Shown: piece by piece, positions 9,297-18,611 of the stretch | How the letters are laid out: every line of letters starts with the position of its first letter | Position numbering within the stretch: position 1 is the stretch's first letter | Origin: DATFFO01 sp963744905 | GTDB lineage: Bacteria; Actinomycetota; Acidimicrobiia; Spongiisociales; ZC4RG35 | Reading direction: 5' to 3' | DNA: 64,000 nucleotides | Assembly (NCBI GenBank): GCA_963744905.1 | Contig: CAVUUV010000003.1 | Span: 1-64,000, forward strand | Program-made: the position numbers and the translations under genes | Notes under the pieces: model-generated | Told to the model about the DNA's origin: nothing | The model's database searches: none | Seen by the model: the letters and a program-made list of their open reading frames with translations, nothing else

Positions 9297-10088
9297 ATGG
9301 CCGACACGTCCACGATCCCTCGCCCCGCCACCGTGGAGGAACGCGACGGGGGCCGCACGATCCGACCGCGCCGTTCCCTGCCGGGCGGACGCGCCGTGAT
9401 CGGCGCCTTCCTGGTCGTCGTGGCCGCGGTCGGCACCTTCGGCGCCTACCTGTCGGCGACGGCCGCACCCGACACCTCCTTCATGGTCGCGAGCCGCGCG
9501 TTCGAGATCGGTCACGTGCTGGAGGAGGCCGACCTGGTCGGTCCGGCCGCCGGGTTCCGCGCCGTGCCGATGGACCTGCCCGATGCGCAGGCGGCACGGG
9601 CGGTCACCAACGGTGCGGCCGACGCCGAGGCGCTGCTCGGCCGGGTCGTGGTCGCACCGATCGCGGCGGGGGACATCCTGCAGCGCACCCAGTTCGTCAG
9701 CGTCGAGGACGCCGGCGACGGCGTTTCGATGTCGCTCAGCCTCCCGCTCGACCGGGCGCTCGCCGGTCGCGTCGGTGCTGGGGAGCGCGTCGACGTGATC
9801 GCCACCTTCGCCGGTGCCGGCGCGTCGGCCAGCGAGACGCGCCTCGTGGCCCGCAACGTCACGGTCATCAGTGCGAGCAACGGCGGCGAGGGGCTGGGTG
9901 GCGGTCGGGTGACCCTGACCGTGGAGGTGCCCGACCTGGCCACGGCCCAGCAGCTCCAGCACGCCGTCGACACGGCGCAGGTGGCCATCCTGCGTGGCAG
10001 CGACGCCGAGGCGCCGACGCCGGCGGCCACGACCGGCTCGTCGGCGCCGACCCCGGAGCAGCCGGATGCGACGCAGGAGCAGGGCTGA
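9297..10088 (+). CDS. cpaB: Flp pilus assembly protein CpaB/RcpC (SAF domain)
   Basis: A 263-residue protein with one N-terminal membrane helix (VIGAFLVVVAAVGTFGAYL), then a SAF-type block: FMVASRAFEIGHVLEEADLV, LLGRVVVAPIAAGDILQ, and LSLPLDRALAGRVGAGERVDVIATF, typical of CpaB/RcpC where the D-R-A-x-x-G-x-V-G-x-G-D-R-V-D-V motif occurs. CpaB is a periplasmic/extracytoplasmic component of the Tad pilus. The C-terminus is Ala/Pro/Thr-rich. ATG 9297 was taken as start; an in-frame TTG at 9216 lies inside the upstream gene. TGA overlaps the next ATG (TGATG). Confidence 0.85.
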   Translation: MADTSTIPRPATVEERDGGRTIRPRRSLPGGRAVIGAFLVVVAAVGTFGAYLSATAAPDTSFMVASRAFEIGHVLEEADLVGPAAGFRAVPMDLPDAQAARAVTNGAADAEALLGRVVVAPIAAGDILQRTQFVSVEDAGDGVSMSLSLPLDRALAGRVGAGERVDVIATFAGAGASASETRLVARNVTVISASNGGEGLGGGRVTLTVEVPDLATAQQLQHAVDTAQVAILRGSDAEAPTPAATTGSSAPTPEQPDATQEQG

Positions 10089-11380
10089 TGTCGGACCGCT
10101 ACGTCGTCGCCGGCCTCGCACGCGCACGGACCGAGTGGTTCCGGCGCGTGGGCCGCTGGGCGACCGAAGCCTCGATCCCCGTCGAGTTCGTCCGCTGCGT
10201 CTCGGTCTCCGAGCTCCGGGCACGCCTCGGTGGCGGGCGCCCGTTCAGCGCCGTCCTGCTCGGCAGCGACACCCCCGGCATCGACCGTGACCTGCTCGCG
10301 CTCGCACGGGAGGTCAACGCCGCGCCGATCGTGGTTGCCGACGACACCCCCCGTGACTGGCTGCAGCTCGGCGCCGCGGCGGTGCTCGGTGTCGAGATGG
10401 ACCGCCAGGGACTGCTGGACGCCCTGACCGCAGTCGCCAGTCCCGTTCACGACATCGACCTGCGCGACCTCGAGCAGGGCGATGACGAGGCACCGACGCG
10501 GCTGGGGCGGCTCGTCGCCGTGACCGGCCCCGGCGGCACCGGCGCCTCCACGGCGGCGATGGCACTGGCGCAGGGCCTCGCCGCCGGACCCCACGGCTCG
10601 GTCCTGCTGGCCGACCTGCGACGAGCGGCAGAGCTGGCGATGCTGCACGACGCCCGCGTGGTCGTCCCGGGCCTGCAGGAGGTGGTCGACGCCCACCGCG
10701 GCATCGACCCGCCTGCCTCGGCGATCGTGGAGGGGACCTTCGCGGTGCCTGCCCGTGGCTACCGGCTGCTGCTCGGGCTGCGTCGGCCCCGCCAGTGGAC
10801 GACGCTGCGACCGCGTGCGCTGGAGGCGGCGCTGGTCGGGCTGCGACGGGCGTTCGACGTCACGGTCGTCGACGTCGACCCGGACGTCGAGGGCGAGGAG
10901 GAGACCGGCTCGGTCGACGTGGAGGAGCGCCACCTCGCGTCGCGTCTCACCCTCGGGCGGGCGGACGCGGTCGTCGTCGTCGGTGACCCCTCGACCAAGG
11001 GCCTGTACTCCCTGGCGCGCCTGCTCGGGGACCTGCTCGCCTTCGGCGTGCCGCCACAGCGGGTCGTGACGGTGCTCAACCGCGCGCCACGTTCGGCGCG
11101 ACACCGCGCCGAGTTGACGCGGGCGCTGGCCGGGCTGCTCGAGGGCCAGCTGGGCGGTCGTGAACTGGCGAGTCCGATCCACCTCCCCGAACGCCGGGTC
11201 GAGCAGGCCGTGCGCGACGGCGTCGCACTGCCCTCGCCCCTGCCCGGCGACCTCGCTGCGGTCGTCGCAGCACACCTCGCGCGGCCCCGGGCCGCCGAGG
11301 CCACGGCGGCCGTGCCCGTGCCGGTCGCCCCCGGGTCGCTCGGCCTGGTCCACGGCGACGGCGAGGAGGACGTCGCATGA
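10088..11380 (+). CDS. cpaE: CpaE/TadZ-like MinD-family ATPase
   Basis: A 430-residue protein. The N-terminal 120 residues resemble a receiver-like domain (FSAVLLGSDTPGIDRDLLAL; APIVVADDTPRDWLQLGAAAVL), as in CpaE/TadZ. The P-loop follows with the deviant Walker A string GPGGTGASTAAMALAQGLA, then a MinD/ParA-like core (VLLADLRRAAELAML; FDVTVVDVDPDVEGEEE; ADAVVVVGDPSTKGLYSL). CpaE proteins place the pilus machine at its site in the cell. The lysine usually near the Walker A start is replaced, common in TadZ proteins. It couples to cpaF by ATGA overlap at 11377. Confidence 0.85.
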   Translation: MSDRYVVAGLARARTEWFRRVGRWATEASIPVEFVRCVSVSELRARLGGGRPFSAVLLGSDTPGIDRDLLALAREVNAAPIVVADDTPRDWLQLGAAAVLGVEMDRQGLLDALTAVASPVHDIDLRDLEQGDDEAPTRLGRLVAVTGPGGTGASTAAMALAQGLAAGPHGSVLLADLRRAAELAMLHDARVVVPGLQEVVDAHRGIDPPASAIVEGTFAVPARGYRLLLGLRRPRQWTTLRPRALEAALVGLRRAFDVTVVDVDPDVEGEEETGSVDVEERHLASRLTLGRADAVVVVGDPSTKGLYSLARLLGDLLAFGVPPQRVVTVLNRAPRSARHRAELTRALAGLLEGQLGGRELASPIHLPERRVEQAVRDGVALPSPLPGDLAAVVAAHLARPRAAEATAAVPVPVAPGSLGLVHGDGEEDVA

Positions 11381-12703
11381 GACGCACCGCCCCCCTTGCA
11401 GAGATCGAGCACCGGGTCCTGGAGCGTGCCAAGGAGCAGCTGCTGGACCTCGACGGCGACGACGCGGAGCACCGGCTCCGCCTGCTGATCGAGGACGAGA
11501 TCGCCCAGTGGTCGCTGGACCACAAGCACGGCCAGCGACCGTTCGACCTGTCCGGCGCCCGACATGGTCGCCGAGCGGGCCTTCCGCAACCTCGCCCGGT
11601 ACGGACCCGCTGACCTCGCTGCTCGACGACGACGACGTCTGGGAGATGATGATCAACGCGCCCGACCAGATCTTCGTCAAGCGCCACGCGCGGGTCCGTC
11701 GGGCTACCACGACGAGGTGTTCCACGACGACGAGCACGTCGTGCGCACCCTCACCAAGCTCCTCGACGACGCCTCCGACCGCGCACCGCAAGCTCGACCC
11801 GTCCGAGGGCCTCCAGGACGCCCAGCTCGACGACGGCGCCCGCCTCCACATCGTCCACGGCGACATCGGCCGCGGCGGCCACGTCATGGTGAACATCCGC
11901 AAGTTCACCGGCGTGGCGTTCCGCACCCTCGACGAGCTGGTCGAGCGGGGGATGCTCGACGCCGGCAGGCCGCGGCGTTCCTCCGGGCCTGCGTGCGGGC
12001 CCGACCTTCGATCGTCTTCGCCGGCGCCGCCGGGTTCGGGCAAGACCACGCTGCTGTCGTGCTGCGCCGCCGAGCTCGACCCGTCGCTGCGGGTGGTCGT
12101 CGCCGAGGAGGTGTTCGAGGCCGACGTCCCGCTGCCCAACGTCGCCTCGATGCAGACCCGGGCCGGCCCGCCCCGACCGGCCGGCGGTCGACCTCCGCCG
12201 GCTCGTGTCGGGCTTCCTGCGCATGGCGCCCGACGTCGCCATCGTCGGCGAGGTCCGCGACCGCGAGGCGCTGCCGCTGCTGCTCACCCTGTCGTCGGGG
12301 GTCAACGGGCTACACCACGATCCACGCCGGGTCGGCCCGCCAGGCGCTGACCCGGCTGCGCTTCATCTGCCAGCTCTCCGACACGCCGCTCGGAGCTGCC
12401 GCTGTCCGCGCTCAACGCGCTCGGTCAGCGAGGCCATCGACGTCGTCGTGCACTGCGCACGCGCGTCGACGGCGGCCCCGGGTGACCGAGATCGTCGCGC
12501 GTGGAGGACCTCGCCGGCGGGCCCGACGGCGCACGCAGTTCACCGTCACCGAGGTGTTCCGACCGGCCCGGCGCCGCGACGGCCCCGCTGGTGTGGACGG
12601 GCGACGTCCCGTCGCGCCTGCGCCGGCCTTCGAGCGACGCCGGCATCGACGTCGCGCGACGCTCCTCGACGCCGAGCCGCGGCGCCGGGCGCCGCCGTCC
12701 TGA
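11377..12703 (+). pseudogene. cpaF: CpaF/TadA secretion ATPase, frameshifted
   Basis: The motor ATPase of the Tad pilus, GSPII_E family. Blocks in order: RRTAPLAEIEHRVLERAKEQ, LIEDEIAQWSLDH, SLLDDDDVWEMMINAPDQIFVKR, DDGARLHIVHGDI, GHVMVNIRKFTGVAFRTLDEL, Walker A (APGSGKTTLLSCCAAEL) near 12020-12060, VVVAEEVFEADVPLPNVASM (Asp-box region), MAPDVAIVGEVRDREALPLLL (Walker B), TTIHAGSARQALTRL (His box). The frame shifts about ten times, every 60-200 bases, with no block missing. The gene is therefore probably intact in the organism. Confidence 0.88.
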
Positions 12704-12716
12704 CGGAGCGCCGGTC

Positions 12717-13623
12717 GTGACCGCCGCGCTGCTCGCCTGTCCTCCGCGCGGTCGTGCGCCGGCTACGGCGTCTTCCTCGTCTACACCGCCGTGGCGCTGC
12801 GGCTGGACCGGCCTCGGGCTGTCGCCGACGCCGTTCCGCGCGTCGCGTCGCGGACGCGCACGCGTCCCGAGCTGGCTCGCCCAGGCCGGGCTGCGAACGA
12901 CGTCGGCCGTGGGCGAGTTCGCCGGCGGTCGCCGGCGTGCTGTTCGTCGTCGGGCGCTGGCCTCGGCGTGCGCTGTCTTCGGCGCGGCGTGGCTCCCGCC
13001 GGCACCGATCGGGGCCGTTCGCCGCCTCGTTCGCCGTCGCGGCGTACCGCCCGCCGCGAGCGCGCCGGCGCGCAGGCCCAGGAGGCCTGGCCCCGCATGA
13101 TCGAGGAGATGCGGCTCCAGTGTCAGCTCGGCCGGTCGTCCCCCAGGCCCTGTTCGAGGTCGGGGCGCGCGGCACCCGAGAGCTGCGCCCCGCCTTCGCC
13201 GCCGCCCACCGGAGTGGCTGCTGTCCACCGACTTCGACCGCACGCTGGACGTGCTGAGGCCGGCTCGCCGACCCGACCGCCGATGCCACCTGCGAGACCC
13301 TGCTCGATGGCCCACGAGGTCGGCGGCGCCGACCTCGACCGGCGGCTCGGGGCGCTGGCCGAGGACCGCATCCTCGACCTCGCAGGGCCGCAAGGACGCC
13401 CGTGCCGAGCAGGCCGGCGTGCGCTTCGCCCGCCGCTTCGTCCTGGTCGTGCCGCTCGGCATGGCGCTGGTCGGGCTGACCATCGGCAGCGGCCGTGCCG
13501 CCTACGCGACCGCCGTCTGGCCAGGTGGCCGTGCTGGTCGCCTTCGCGCTGGTCGTGGCCTGCTGGGTGTGGGCCGTCGCGGATGCTGCGCCTGCCCGGG
13601 AGGAGCGGGTCTTCGACGGGTGA
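12717..13623 (+). pseudogene. tadB: TadB-like type II secretion F-domain membrane protein, frameshifted
   Basis: Inner-membrane platform protein of the Tad pilus. Start GTG 12717 with GGAG at 12705-12708. Pieces in order include an N-terminal helix, AWPRMIEEMRLQCQLGGRS, QALFEVGARGTRELRPAF, CETLLMAHEVGGADLDRRLGALAEDRILD and KDARAEQAGVRFARRFVLVVPLGMALVGLTIG, the canonical T2SSF arrangement with helices flanking a cytoplasmic helical bundle. Indels break the frame repeatedly. The stop at 13621-13623 is followed ten bases later by the next start. Confidence 0.82.
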
Positions 13624-13632
13624 GGGCCCGTC

Positions 13633-14550
13633 ATGACGCGCCTGCTGGTCGCCTCGGCCCTGGTCGGGTGGATCGGGCGACCCTGCTGCTGGCCGAGCTG
13701 CGGTGGTTCTCGCCGGCGCGTCGCTCGACCGAGCGGCTCGCGCCCGTACGTCCCCGGGGGCATGGCGGACGCCGGCGCGCCGGGCTGCTGTCGGTGGAGT
13801 CGTTCCGCGAGGCCGTCGCGCCGGTGGCCCGCAGCATCGGCGAGCGCGTCTCGTTCGGCTGCTCGGGGTCACCGAGACCGCTGGACCGCCGCCTGGCGCG
13901 CGTGCACGCGCCCTGGACGCGACCGGCTTCCGGGTCCGCCAGCTCGGCTGGGCGCTCGGCGCGCTCGGGGTCGGCGTGCTGTTCGTCGTCGCGCTGCGCC
14001 CCCCGGCTGCCGGTCGTCGCTGCTGGTCCTGCTCGGCGCGCCCGCCCTGGCCTTCCTCGTCCTGGAGCAGCAGGTCGTCGAGGCCGGTCGCCGCTGGAAG
14101 CGCCAGCTGTACCTCGAGCTCCCGGTCGTGGCCGAGCAGCTCGGCATGCTGCTCGGCGCCGGCTGCTCGCTGTTCGGCGCGCTCGACCGCGTGGCCCGCC
14201 GCGGCGACGGTGCGGTGGCCAGCGACCTCGGTCGCGTCGCCGCCCGCGTCCGCCAGGGCCGGACCGAGGCCGACGGCCCTGCGCGAGTGGGCCGAGCTGG
14301 CCGACGTCGCCGCCGTCGAGCGGCTCGTGGCCGTGCTCGCCCTGGACCGCGAGACCTGCCGACCTCGGCCGCGCTGATCGCCGAGGAGGCCCGCAGCATC
14401 CGCCGCGACGTCCAGCGCGAGCTGGTCGAGACGATCGAGCGGCGCGGTCGCAGAAGGTCTGGATCCCGGTGACCGTCGCGACGCTCGCTGCCCGGCGTGC
14501 TGTTCATCGCCGTCCCCTTCATCGAGGCAGTCCGCCTCTTCGCACTCTGA
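13633..14550 (+). pseudogene. tadC: TadC-like type II secretion F-domain membrane protein, frameshifted
   Basis: Second platform protein of the Tad pilus. Blocks: MTRLLVASALVGWIG, LGWALGALGVGVLFVVAL, KRQLYLELPVVAEQLGMLLG (conserved T2SSF motif), CSLFGALDRVARRGDGAVASDL, LREWAELADVAAVERLVAVL, IAEEARSIRRDVQRELVETIE and final helix GVLFIAVPFIEAVRLFAL. This is the normal TadC domain order. Frame changes occur about every 100-200 bases. The AAGGAG ahead of the next gene begins 12 bases after this stop. Confidence 0.83.
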
Positions 14551-14573
14551 CCGACCTCCCCAAGGAGCAACCC

Positions 14574-14810
14574 ATGCAGTACCTGACCACCACCGACCTC
14601 CGAGCCGCCGTGCGCAACCTCGCCGGCTGGCTGCGCGACGAGACCGCCGAGGGCGTCATCTCCACGGCCATCGCCGTGCTGATCCTCGCCTTCGTCGGCG
14701 CCGGCATGTGGCTCGGCTTCAACGCGATGATGGGGTCCAGCTGTGACGCCGCCGCCGCCCAGCTCAGCGGCTCCATCGGCGATGGCACCAGCGAGATCGC
14801 CTGCCAGTGA
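14574..14810 (+). CDS. Small Flp-type pilin
   Basis: A 78-residue protein with a short hydrophilic leader (LRDETAEGVIS) followed by one hydrophobic helix (TAIAVLILAFVGAGMWLGFNAMM) and a short Ser/Ala tail with two cysteines. Size, topology and location directly after TadC fit a Flp-family prepilin, the fibre subunit. No prepilin peptidase (TadV/CpaA) gene is visible in the window. Good ribosome binding site AAGGAG at 14562-14567. This is where the frame becomes clean again after the indel-rich stretch. Confidence 0.75.
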   Translation: MQYLTTTDLRAAVRNLAGWLRDETAEGVISTAIAVLILAFVGAGMWLGFNAMMGSSCDAAAAQLSGSIGDGTSEIACQ

Positions 14811-15220
14811 GACCAGCGGTGCGCACCCCCGCGGACGCACCTGCCCTCCCCGCCGACGGGGAGGAGGGTGCGTCGTTGGTGACGTCGGTCTTCGGCGTCG
14901 CCGTCTTCCTGACGTTCCTGTTCGTCACGGTCCAGGTCGTGATCTACCTGTTCACCGCCAGCGTCGTGCAGGCGGCGGCCGTCGACGGGGCGAGCCACGG
15001 CGCGGGCGCGGCGCAGCTCGACGCGCAGGTCGCAGCACGCGACCACACCGCTGCGGTGCTCGGCCGACTGGCCGACGACGCGACCATCACCACCGGGGTC
15101 CGCAGCGACGACAGCGGGGACGTGCTGACCGTGGCCGTGGAGGTCCGCATGCCCAGCGCGCTGGGGACCGTGGGGCTGTCGAGCATCCGCCGCGAGGCCG
15201 CGTCGAGGATCGAACGATGA
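14807..15220 (+). CDS. TadE-like pseudopilin
   Basis: A 137-residue protein starting at GTG 14807 (GTGA overlap with the pilin stop). After a hydrophilic leader with GEEGASLVTSVFG, one long helix (VAVFLTFLFVTVQVVIYLFTASVVQAAA) is followed by an extracytoplasmic part with DGASHGAGAAQLDAQVA, the usual TadE pattern of a helix followed by an A-A-x-D-G-A-R region. Minor pseudopilins of this type help initiate the pilus. First of three similar proteins in a row. Confidence 0.78.
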   Translation: MRPAVRTPADAPALPADGEEGASLVTSVFGVAVFLTFLFVTVQVVIYLFTASVVQAAAVDGASHGAGAAQLDAQVAARDHTAAVLGRLADDATITTGVRSDDSGDVLTVAVEVRMPSALGTVGLSSIRREAASRIER

Positions 15221-15687
15221 GCGCACAGGACGGGTTCGTGGCCGGGGCCGAGGCGCTGGCCCTCGGTGTGGTCGTGTTCGTCATGGGCACGCTGCTGGTG
15301 CTGTCGGCGTGGCGACTCGTCGACGGCCAGCTGGCGGTCGAGACGGCGGCCCGGGAGGCCGCTCGCGCGGTCGTCGAGGCACCCGTCGAGGTGCTCGTGG
15401 ACCCCGTCGAGGGCCATCGGGTCGCCGACACCGCGGCGCGCGCGGTCATGGTCGCCCACCGGGGGCCGGACGACGCACCCGCCGCGACCTGGGGCTTCGT
15501 GTCGACCTCGGTGTCCGGGGCGGCCGCCCGCTGTGCCCCGGTCACCGCGCGGGTGACGGTGACGGTCGACACGGTCCGCCTGCCGCTGCTCGGGGGCGGG
15601 TTCGGCACGGTCAGCCTGACCGGCGCCCACACCGAGCGCATCGAGCCGTACCGCAGTGGCCTGCCCGTGGGGAGCATGCAGTGCTGA
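15217..15687 (+). CDS. TadE/TadF-like pseudopilin
   Basis: A 156-residue protein, start ATG 15217 overlapping the previous TGA. N-terminal helix ALALGVVVFVMGTLLVLSAW, then VETAAREAARAVVEAP, the typical TadE A-A-R-E-A-A-R-A motif, and a beta-rich extracytoplasmic domain (TARVTVTVDTVRLPLLGGGFGTVSL). Second member of the pseudopilin trio. Confidence 0.78.
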   Translation: MSAQDGFVAGAEALALGVVVFVMGTLLVLSAWRLVDGQLAVETAAREAARAVVEAPVEVLVDPVEGHRVADTAARAVMVAHRGPDDAPAATWGFVSTSVSGAAARCAPVTARVTVTVDTVRLPLLGGGFGTVSLTGAHTERIEPYRSGLPVGSMQC

Positions 15688-16136
15688 GGCAGTTGCTGGC
15701 CGGGGTCCGTCGTCGCGCGAGCAGCGAGGACGGCAGCACGTTGGTGCTGTATCCCGTCGCGGTCCTGATCGTGCTCGGCCTCGGCGGCCTGGCGCTCGAC
15801 TTCGCGCTGTACTTCCAGGCGCACCGCGAGAGCGTGGATGCGGCCGCCGGACTCGCCAGTGACATCGCGGCGATCGTCGACGAGGCAGCCTTCGCGACCA
15901 CCGGCGTGGTGCGCATCGACACGGCGCGGGCGGCGGTGGTCGTCGACCTCGCCAACCAGGACCTCGCCGCGCATCCCTACGACCTGTCGTGCGCGGCGGC
16001 GGTCCGTCCGACCGCGCCCGATGTCGTGGACGTGGAGTGCAGTGGGCGCGCCGAGGCGATCCTGCTGCCGGCCGCCGGGCTGCTCGGCGACATGCAGCTG
16101 CACGGCTCGGCCACGGCGTCAGCCAGGACGAACTGA
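15681..16136 (+). CDS. TadG/TadE-like pseudopilin, last gene of pilus operon
   Basis: A 151-residue protein starting at GTG 15681 and overlapping the previous stop. It carries EDGSTLVLYPVAVLIVLGLGGLALDFALYFQAHRE in two parts (leader then helix), then VDAAAGLASDIAAIVDEAAF, a TadG-like extracytoplasmic start; it lacks the long vWA domain of true TadG. The stop at 16136 is followed by the SRP RNA gene, so the operon likely ends here. Confidence 0.75.
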   Translation: MLRQLLAGVRRRASSEDGSTLVLYPVAVLIVLGLGGLALDFALYFQAHRESVDAAAGLASDIAAIVDEAAFATTGVVRIDTARAAVVVDLANQDLAAHPYDLSCAAAVRPTAPDVVDVECSGRAEAILLPAAGLLGDMQLHGSATASARTN

Positions 16137-16194
16137 GCCGGCAGGCCGCGCATGGCGGAGCTGCCGAGGCGCCGTGTACGGTGGAGCGCACGCT

Positions 16195-16308
16195 GCGGGA
16201 CCGCGGTCCCGGGCGGGGCAAACCTCTGCGACGTGCGACGGTGAATCGGGTCAGGGCCGGAAGGCAGCAGCCCTAAGCCGCCCGTACGGGTGCGAGTCAG
16301 GTCCCGCT
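16195..16308 (+). ncRNA. ffs: Signal recognition particle RNA (4.5S-type)
   Basis: The conserved domain IV core GGGTCAGGGCCGGAAGGCAG at 16248-16267, followed by CAGCCC, holds the GGAA tetraloop and the asymmetric internal loop that bind Ffh. Flanking helices can be drawn: CGGGCGG (16210-16216) pairs with CCGCCCG (16278-16284), and GCGGGAC (16195-16201) with GTCCCGC (16301-16307). The gene lies just upstream of dnaX, a common order in Actinobacteria. Exact ends are set by the outer helix and may be off by several bases. Confidence 0.9.
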
Positions 16309-16463
16309 CGGGGCCGGGGTCCCGTCGCCACTGGTGGGTGGTCGCGCTGCCAACGTGGGCAGATGACCGGTGCCAGCGGTCGCGGTGGCGCGCCCACGGC
16401 ACGCGCGTCGCATCGCGTCACGGCCCGCCCGTAGTCTCGGCTGCCGGACCCGCAGGAGCCCCG

Positions 16464-18529
16464 ATGGCGTACCTCTCGCTGTACCGCAAGCACCGGCCGC
16501 GCACCTTCGACGAGGTGGTCGGCCAGGAGCACGTGACCAGGACGTTGGTCAACGCGATCACCGAGGACCGCCTCCACCACGCCTACCTGTTCACCGGGCA
16601 GCGCGGCACGGGCAAGACCTCGACCGCCCGCATCCTCGCCGCCGCCGTCAACTGCGAGCAGGGCCCGACCGCCGAGCCGTGCGGCGAGTGCGACCAGTGC
16701 ACCTCGATCATCGCCGGCAACAACGTCGACGTCATCGAGCTCGACATGGCGTCCCACGGTGGTGTCGACGACGCCCGCGAGCTGCGGGACCGGGCCGTGT
16801 TCGCGCCCGCCGCTGCCCGGCGCAAGGTCTACATCCTCGACGAGGTCCACATGGCCTCGACGGCCGCGTTCAACGCACTGCTCAAGGTCGTCGAGGAACC
16901 GCCGGGCCACGTGCTGTTCGCCATGGCGACCACCGACCCCCAGAAGGTCCTGCCCACGATCATGAGCCGCGTGCAGCGACTGGACCTGCGGCGCGTGGCC
17001 GCGCCCGCGCTGACCGCCCACCTGCGGCGGCTCGGCGAGGAGGAGGACTTCGCGCTCGACGACGAGGCCGCGGCCGGGGTCGTCAGCGCCGGCGACGGCT
17101 CGGTGCGCGACACGTTGTCGGTGCTCGAGCAGGTGCTCGCCTTCGCCTCGGACGCCGACGCCCGGGACGCCGACGGCATCCTGCACGTCAGCGGCGAGCA
17201 CGTCACCCGTGTGCTCGGCGCGACCCCGTTCGAGCTGACCGCCGGGGTCGTGGACGCGATCGCCGACGCCGACGTGGCCGGTGCCCTGACCCGTGTGCAG
17301 GAGCTGCTGGACGGCGGCCACGACCTGCGACGCTTCTCGTTCGACCTCGCACGCCACCTGCGCGACCTGCTGGTCCTGGCCGCGGCACCCGGCGTCGAGG
17401 GGCTGGTCGAGGCGACCGCCGAACGGCGCGAGCGGCTGGCGGCCCAGTCGCAGCGCTTCGGCACCGACTCCCTGGTGCGGGCCGTCGAACTCGTCGGCGA
17501 GGTGCTGGTCGAGCAGCGGCAGGGCCCACCGCGGCTGCCGCTGGAGCTCGCCGTCGCCCGCCTGGCCACGCCGGGTGCGGATGGCGACGTCCTGGCGCTG
17601 GCCGACCGGATCGCCCGGCTCGAGAAGGCACTGGAGGACGGTGGCGCGCCGCCTGCCCCGCAGTCGCGGCCGACGCCTGCCGAGACGCGCTCGGTGTCGG
17701 CGCCGGACCCCGCACCGCAGCCCGCGGCGACACCCACCGACAAGGCCGATGCCGAAACCGATGACGTCGGCGACGGAGCCGACGCAGCGGTCCCCGAGTC
17801 GGACGATGCCGGGGACGCGGTCGACGACGACGAGGGGTCCGACGGCGAGGAGCCAGAGGCTGCGGCGCCCGAGGAGCCCGAGGAGCCGAGCCCGAGGACG
17901 AGGGTTCCTCGCAGGACCCCGGCGAGGACGACGCGAGCGACGACGACCCTGCTCGGCTCGCGTCGCGGGCCGCCGCGCTGGCCGACAGCAGCGGCCCACG
18001 CGACGAGCCGACACCGCTCGCGGAGCGGCCGGGCACGACCACGGTCGAACGCGAGCTGCCCGACCCGGCCCCCAGCGGCGGGGATGACCTGGAGCGCATC
18101 GCGGCCGCGTGGGACGCCATCCTGGAGAACGTCGGCGAGCGCAGCCGCCGGGCGAAGGCCTTCTACGAGCCCGCCACGCCGGTGCGCCTCGGCAACGGCG
18201 TGCTGCTGCTGTCCTACCCCGCCGACAAGCGCTTCCACGCCGAGCAGGGCAAGTCCGGTGAGATGACCGGGCACCTCGCCGCCTCGATCGAGCAGTCGAC
18301 GGGGCTGGAGCGGATCCGGGTCGACGTCCAGCTGCAGGACGGCTCCACCCAGCGGCCGACACCGCCGCCGGCGTCCGGCGGCAGCAGCGACGCGCCCTCG
18401 CCCGCCGAGGTCGCCGCGGTCAGTGAGGCGGAGCAGTCCGACGCCGCGGTCGATGTCGACGCCGACGACGTCGAGGAGCTGCTGCGCACCGAGCTCGGCG
18501 CCCAGCGCCTCGAGGACGACGACGCGTGA
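16464..18529 (+). CDS. dnaX: DNA polymerase III subunit gamma/tau, one frameshift
   Basis: The clamp-loader ATPase of the replicative polymerase. Start ATG 16464 with GCAGGAG upstream; MAYLSLYRKHRPRTFDEVVG is the standard N-terminus. Walker A GQRGTGKTSTAR, zinc-binding cysteines (CGECDQC), Walker B and SRC-like region (YILDEVHMASTAAFNALLK; MSRVQRLDLR), then clamp-loader domain III, an acidic Pro/Glu-rich linker and a tau-like C-terminus (LERIAAAWDAILENVGERSR; FYEPATPVRLGNGVLLL; YPADKRFHAEQ). A one-base deletion near 17888 in a GAGGAGCC-type repeat shifts the frame; both sides are otherwise coding. Most likely a sequencing error in low-complexity sequence. Confidence 0.92.
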
Positions 18530-18611
18530 CCCGGGCACGGCCGGTCCGCCACGGCGGCCCGGCTGCCACCCGTCGATAGGCTCGGGGAGGCAGCCGACCG
18601 GGAGCGCGAGC

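Noticed and set aside
9512..12139. An 875-codon open frame on the minus strand
   Set aside because: It is antisense to CpaB, CpaE and CpaF, and reads as Arg/Gly/Pro-rich nonsense without any domain; very high GC removes stop codons.
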